Position numbers and translations under genes: made by a program. A DNA stretch of 64,000 nt from Tamlana crocina (GTDB lineage Bacteria > Bacteroidota > Bacteroidia > Flavobacteriales > Flavobacteriaceae). Of this stretch, positions 60,864 through 64,000 are shown piece by piece (the stretch's first letter is position 1; every line of letters begins with the position of its first letter). The stretch spans positions 839,918-903,917 of the forward strand of contig CP158972.1 in the NCBI GenBank assembly GCA_040429635.1. Direction: 5' to 3'. The notes under the pieces are model-generated. The model searched no databases and had not been told where the DNA came from. It saw nothing but the letters and a program-made list of their open reading frames with translations.

Positions 60864-62156
60864 TTATAGTGCTTTAACTTCCTTGGTCGTTAAGGGGCCG
60901 AGTTCAAAGCTGCTTTCCAGTAATTCTTTTTTTAGTTTTTTTACATTTTCCAGGTTGTTGTTGGCTTTGTAGATTTTGGCCAAATGAAACAATACATCGG
61001 GTTCAGAAGTTTTACCAACCACATGTTCTTCCATAACTTTTAAAGCTTCTTTTGTGTCGCCATGGTTGTAATGTGTCCACGCCAACAAATCGTACGATTG
61101 TGGGGTAGGTCGGTTTTGAATTTCCTCAATTGCTATTTTTAAAGCTTCTGTAGTTTGGGTAGCGTTTTCGGCGTATAAAAGGGTGTTGTGCTTGTTGTAC
61201 ATATCGCCATAAAGCGGATTTTTCACAGCATCGAAATAACGGTCCAATTCTTCTTCTTTTAAGTTTTGATTACCCATAAAATCGGCAATTTCTGCTTTTA
61301 GTAAATGGTAATCCGGAGCATTGTATGTTTTCGAAATGGCATTTAAAATACGCATGGCCTCATCGGCATTATTTTCGTGTGAATAGACAATCCAAGCAAG
61401 GCCTTTTTTTGCATAAGCATCAGTGGGGTCGAGCTCCAAAGCTTTTAAATAATGTTGATAGGAATCGCTTATCTTTCCGGCGTGACCGTAATAATCGGCC
61501 AAGTTGGTGTAAACCCACTGTTTGGTTGAAGGTATATTTGAAGCTTCAGCAATGGTTTTGGCCTGCTCCATATATTTTATGGCAGCATCTAAATTTCCGC
61601 GATGGTCAGACCATTTTGACAAGCGGATTAAATAATCGAAATCGCCTTCTTTTCTCGTTTTTTCCAAATAGGTTTTGGCTATTTCAAAGTTTCCTAATTC
61701 CATGTGGACGTCGAACAGCATTTTTTGAGTGCCTTTTAAATTTTCGCCATTGGTTTCTGCTTTTTCCAAAAGTGCCAAAGCATCCTTAAAACGGTGTTGC
61801 GAAATGTAGTTTCTGGCTAAAGATCTCAGATACCCAGCATGGCTGTAATGGGTAAAATTATTGGCTTCAATCAAGTAGTTTTCGGCATCGATAAGTGTTT
61901 CAATCTGTCCGGTGTGCTGAAAAATTTGAGATTGAGAGGCAGCGGCTTTGGCAAAGTAGGGGAACTGATTGGGTTCTTTTTCTAGCTTTTCTTCCCAAAA
62001 AATTAAATCAGATTTTACCAAATCCAGCCTCTCGTTCTCTGTGTTTTCTAAATAGATATTATAATCTTTCCTTTGGGTAATTTGTTTTTCTTTTTTGCCA
62101 CAGCTTACCGTAATAATTAGCAAAAGCAAAATGGCTATATGTTTAAATGGTTTCAT
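60864..62156 (-). CDS. TPR-repeat lipoprotein
   Basis: This is a 430-residue lipoprotein (MKPFKHIAILLLLIITVSC) with roughly eight tetratricopeptide repeats, for example SDSYQHYLKALELDPTDAYAKKGLAWIVYSHENNADEAM. It probably scaffolds periplasmic or outer-membrane protein interactions. It lies 87 bp downstream of the DUF4331 C-terminal gene on the same strand, and I recall that such a TPR protein often accompanies DUF4331 genes in flavobacteria, so a shared pathway is plausible. Confidence 0.88.
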   Translation of the reverse strand: MKPFKHIAILLLLIITVSCGKKEKQITQRKDYNIYLENTENERLDLVKSDLIFWEEKLEKEPNQFPYFAKAAASQSQIFQHTGQIETLIDAENYLIEANNFTHYSHAGYLRSLARNYISQHRFKDALALLEKAETNGENLKGTQKMLFDVHMELGNFEIAKTYLEKTRKEGDFDYLIRLSKWSDHRGNLDAAIKYMEQAKTIAEASNIPSTKQWVYTNLADYYGHAGKISDSYQHYLKALELDPTDAYAKKGLAWIVYSHENNADEAMRILNAISKTYNAPDYHLLKAEIADFMGNQNLKEEELDRYFDAVKNPLYGDMYNKHNTLLYAENATQTTEALKIAIEEIQNRPTPQSYDLLAWTHYNHGDTKEALKVMEEHVVGKTSEPDVLFHLAKIYKANNNLENVKKLKKELLESSFELGPLTTKEVKAL

Positions 62157-62243
62157 GTTGTGTTCTTTTTTTATAGTTTTTGTTTGGTAGTAACCCTAAA
62201 ACAAGGCATAGCCAAGTTTTAGGGTTGTGTAGGTGTTCATGTT

Positions 62244-62807
62244 TTACCAAGGCGAAGCTAGGTAAGGGAAGGAGCTCAAAAAGGCTTTGTCGTTGGCATC
62301 TACATTGTCGTTAGACAATCCAGGGTTTTCGCTAAAATCTTCACCGCCAAAAATGAGCAGTAATTCTACGGTAATGACATCGTCTGCCAAGGCTCTACCT
62401 GTTAAAACGTTGGTGCCATCGTAAAAGGTAGTGGTGCCGTCCAGCGATACGTTTAATACATCGGTAGCCAAAAGACCGGTAAACGTAGCAGCATCTAAAC
62501 CTAAAGCGTTTTCGTCACCAGCATTGTCATAAGCTGGGCTCAAGGCTATTAGGTTGGCTTCAAATTTACTCTGAAATGCTGCATTCTGAGCCGATGGTAC
62601 GGTTACGTTAAACATATCTTTATCTGCACTGGCCACAAAAACAGTGTTTACGGCAGGCCTACCCATTTGGTCTTCTTGGGTGTAGGTTCCAGAGAAATCT
62701 GGTCCGGTGGGTTGCATGGTGTTGTCATCATCGTTGGAACAGTTGAAAGCCATTAAGGAAACGGCACATGCCACTGTAAATAGTTTTATATTTTTTATAG
62801 TTTTCAT
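62244..62807 (-). CDS. DUF4331 C-terminal half, separate lipoprotein
   Basis: This is a 187-residue lipoprotein (SPII signal ending LMAFNC) that resembles the C-terminal part of DUF4331 proteins, with MGRPAVNTVFVAS, a region around LLATDVLNVSLDGTT, and the ending LSSFPYLASPW. It has its own secretion signal and lies 29 bp after the gene for the N-terminal half, so the protein is split by design and not by a frameshift. Function of the family is unknown. Confidence 0.82.
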   Translation of the reverse strand: MKTIKNIKLFTVACAVSLMAFNCSNDDDNTMQPTGPDFSGTYTQEDQMGRPAVNTVFVASADKDMFNVTVPSAQNAAFQSKFEANLIALSPAYDNAGDENALGLDAATFTGLLATDVLNVSLDGTTTFYDGTNVLTGRALADDVITVELLLIFGGEDFSENPGLSNDNVDANDKAFLSSFPYLASPW

Positions 62808-62836
62808 AATTCTAAAATTTATACGGTTGCGTTATT

Positions 62837-63487
62837 TTATTTTCTTTTTGATTCTACCCAAGTATTGATGGTGCCAGAGCCGCCAATCATACTTTTGGGC
62901 ACTTCTACGACGATAGACATCACATTAGTACCAGCAAAGGTGTCGGCACCAGGATTGTTAAAGCTGGTGGCATTACCAGCAATAATTTCTGAGTATTGTG
63001 CAAAATCCATAAAGAAGGGATCATCACGAGGCCCGGCAAAAAAGCTCATGCCTCCATACGAAGCTATTTTGGCATTTTCGCCATATGCGGTAATATCTAC
63101 CACGCCACCAACAGTAGCGTTGGTTTGAATGGTACTGTTCAATCCGGTTTGCGATGGTGCTACGGGACCGAAAAAGTACATTTTACCATCTTTTGGAATG
63201 GCTTGAATGACTAAGTCCTCTACATTGTCGTTGGTAGTATCAATATTAAATTCAACCAACACGTTTTCGTTAAATGTGGCACTGCCCGTTGCACTGGGGC
63301 TAAGTAAGCCTTGCAGGTTGGCTGCAAATACAATGTTGTCTGTGTTTTCACCTTGAAAGGCGTAAAAATCGGTAATATCACTATTACCACCTTGAACGGC
63401 TGGAGCATCGATATGATCGGCCGCGATAATAAAGAAACTAGCTATGGCTAAGATTCCAATTCCAAATACAATTGTTAATTTTTTCAT
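62837..63487 (-). CDS. DUF4331 N-terminal half, exported
   Basis: The 216-residue protein has a signal peptide (MKKLTIVFGIGILAIASFFI, cleaved near AA-DHIDAP) and the DUF4331 start DHIDAPAVQGGNSDITDFYAFQ. It continues through the GPRDDPFFMDFAQYSEI block and ends in VPKSMIGGSGTINTWVESKRK. Elsewhere DUF4331 is usually one longer protein. Here the second half follows as a separate lipoprotein gene. The pair and the TPR gene form a probable operon. Confidence 0.85.
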   Translation of the reverse strand: MKKLTIVFGIGILAIASFFIIAADHIDAPAVQGGNSDITDFYAFQGENTDNIVFAANLQGLLSPSATGSATFNENVLVEFNIDTTNDNVEDLVIQAIPKDGKMYFFGPVAPSQTGLNSTIQTNATVGGVVDITAYGENAKIASYGGMSFFAGPRDDPFFMDFAQYSEIIAGNATSFNNPGADTFAGTNVMSIVVEVPKSMIGGSGTINTWVESKRK

Positions 63488-63643
63488 GATTTTGAGATTT
63501 TGTTGTTAATATGTTTTTGACTCTCACCCATACCTACGCAAAAAAGGAAATAGCGGTTTTGTTAAAATTTTGTTAAAGCAAAAGTTGTGGTTATAAAGCG
63601 TTAAAAACACTATTTTTACACCTTAAATATTTAGTGGATAGTT

Positions 63644-64000
63644 ATGAACCCATCTTCGGCAGGTTGGATAAAAAAGTTGGTTAGGGAGGTTGAAAAGAAC
63701 AACCGTTTTTTGGTGTACGATGAAGAAAGCTTTTACGATGCTTTGCGCTCTTGCGGGTTTATTTATGGCAGCAATTTTAGTGTGGTGGCGCAGGTTTTTC
63801 CAAAAAAAGATTTTTCGGAAGAGGAACTGTGCAAAACCAATTTCTGTTTAGCGTTTTTGTACGCCCACGCCCAATCTAAAACCAGTGTACCCTTTGTAGA
63901 GAGTGTTATTACGTTTTACACGGCCATTAATGAAATAAAAACCTCGTTTTTTAAAGGGCTTTTAGGCGGGAAAAAATCGAATGAGCAATTGGAGGATATC
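63644..64000 (+). CDS. Partial gene: possible LETM1-related biofilm-associated protein
   Basis: The open frame starts at 63644 (MNPSSAGWIKKLVREVEKNN) and runs past the window end. The visible 119 residues show no signal peptide and no membrane segment, with a helical, mixed-charge pattern and a middle part FIYGSNFSVVAQVFPKKDF. The MNPS-GWI start reminds me of the flavobacterial protein annotated as LETM1-related and biofilm-associated, but this is from memory and weak. The rest of the gene is needed to confirm. Confidence 0.6.
   Translation, partial: MNPSSAGWIKKLVREVEKNNRFLVYDEESFYDALRSCGFIYGSNFSVVAQVFPKKDFSEEELCKTNFCLAFLYAHAQSKTSVPFVESVITFYTAINEIKTSFFKGLLGGKKSNEQLEDI

Noticed and set aside
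63561-63575. Two GTTA units 11 bp apart upstream of the DUF4331 gene, as a further phased array
   Set aside because: Only two units are in phase (63561, 63572), which is expected by chance in AT-rich DNA.

Overview
The window reads as a chromosomal segment of a member of the Flavobacteriaceae (Bacteroidota). The evidence is a type IX secretion (T9SS) sorting domain, carboxypeptidase-regulatory-domain TonB receptors, many short lipoproteins with SC/AC lipoboxes, GIN/DUF2807 proteins next to PadR and PspC, start sites without Shine-Dalgarno sequences, and promoters of the flavobacterial TTG-N17-21-TAnnTTTG form. No tRNA, rRNA, CRISPR array, prophage or transposase gene was seen. The segment looks like core genome with small accessory islands.

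Layout. 1-3.7 kb: a TonB-dependent outer-membrane receptor and a small secreted paralogue of its N-terminal domain. Both have upstream regions carrying GTTA motifs phased every 11 bp. 3.8-18 kb: housekeeping genes, namely dGTPase, universal stress protein, a family-20 glycosidase, a CIA30-like protein, dxs divergent from tadA, a ClC chloride channel, aspS, transketolase and transaldolase. 18-23 kb: a VWA lipoprotein, then a TPR sensor kinase, a LytTR regulator and a queuosine-precursor transporter in one tight run. 23-30.6 kb: an AsmA-like protein facing a PadR / PspC / GIN / GIN operon, plus a DUF4870 protein. 30.7-35.4 kb: a DUF4442 hotdog protein, an AIM24-like protein and a 1003-residue T9SS-secreted surface protein. 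35.8-39.6 kb: a small conserved protein, a 158-bp MITE-like palindromic element, and a four-gene putative copper locus (CxxxCH protein, MbnP-like, MbnH-like di-heme peroxidase, Cys-rich outer-membrane barrel). 39.7-42.5 kb: a ParE/RelE toxin-antitoxin pair, then oxyR divergent from dps. 42.5-48.9 kb: the SpoIIM / DUF4129 / DUF4350 / MoxR / DUF58 operon with a divergent RDD gene. 49-57.3 kb: a TRIC channel, an HNH protein, an AT-rich YD-repeat lipoprotein, a cyclophilin lipoprotein, a NUDIX CoA pyrophosphatase, an acyltransferase, topB and a pseudouridine synthase. 57.4-64 kb: a membrane protein with a coupled XRE regulator, a LolC/FtsX-type permease, a NamZ-type muramidase containing repeat-derived insertions, a TPR lipoprotein, a DUF4331 protein split into two genes, and the start of a gene that runs off the window.

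The most interesting signals are the phased GTTA arrays shared by the two receptor-domain genes, the MbnP/MbnH copper locus with its nearly leaderless promoter beside a MITE-like element, the NamZ gene whose N-terminal half contains in-frame copies of an intergenic repeat, and a ClC protein lacking both glutamates needed for proton-coupled exchange. Several families of short palindromic repeats are scattered through the intergenic spaces. Family assignments come from reading the translated sequences. No database search was possible.
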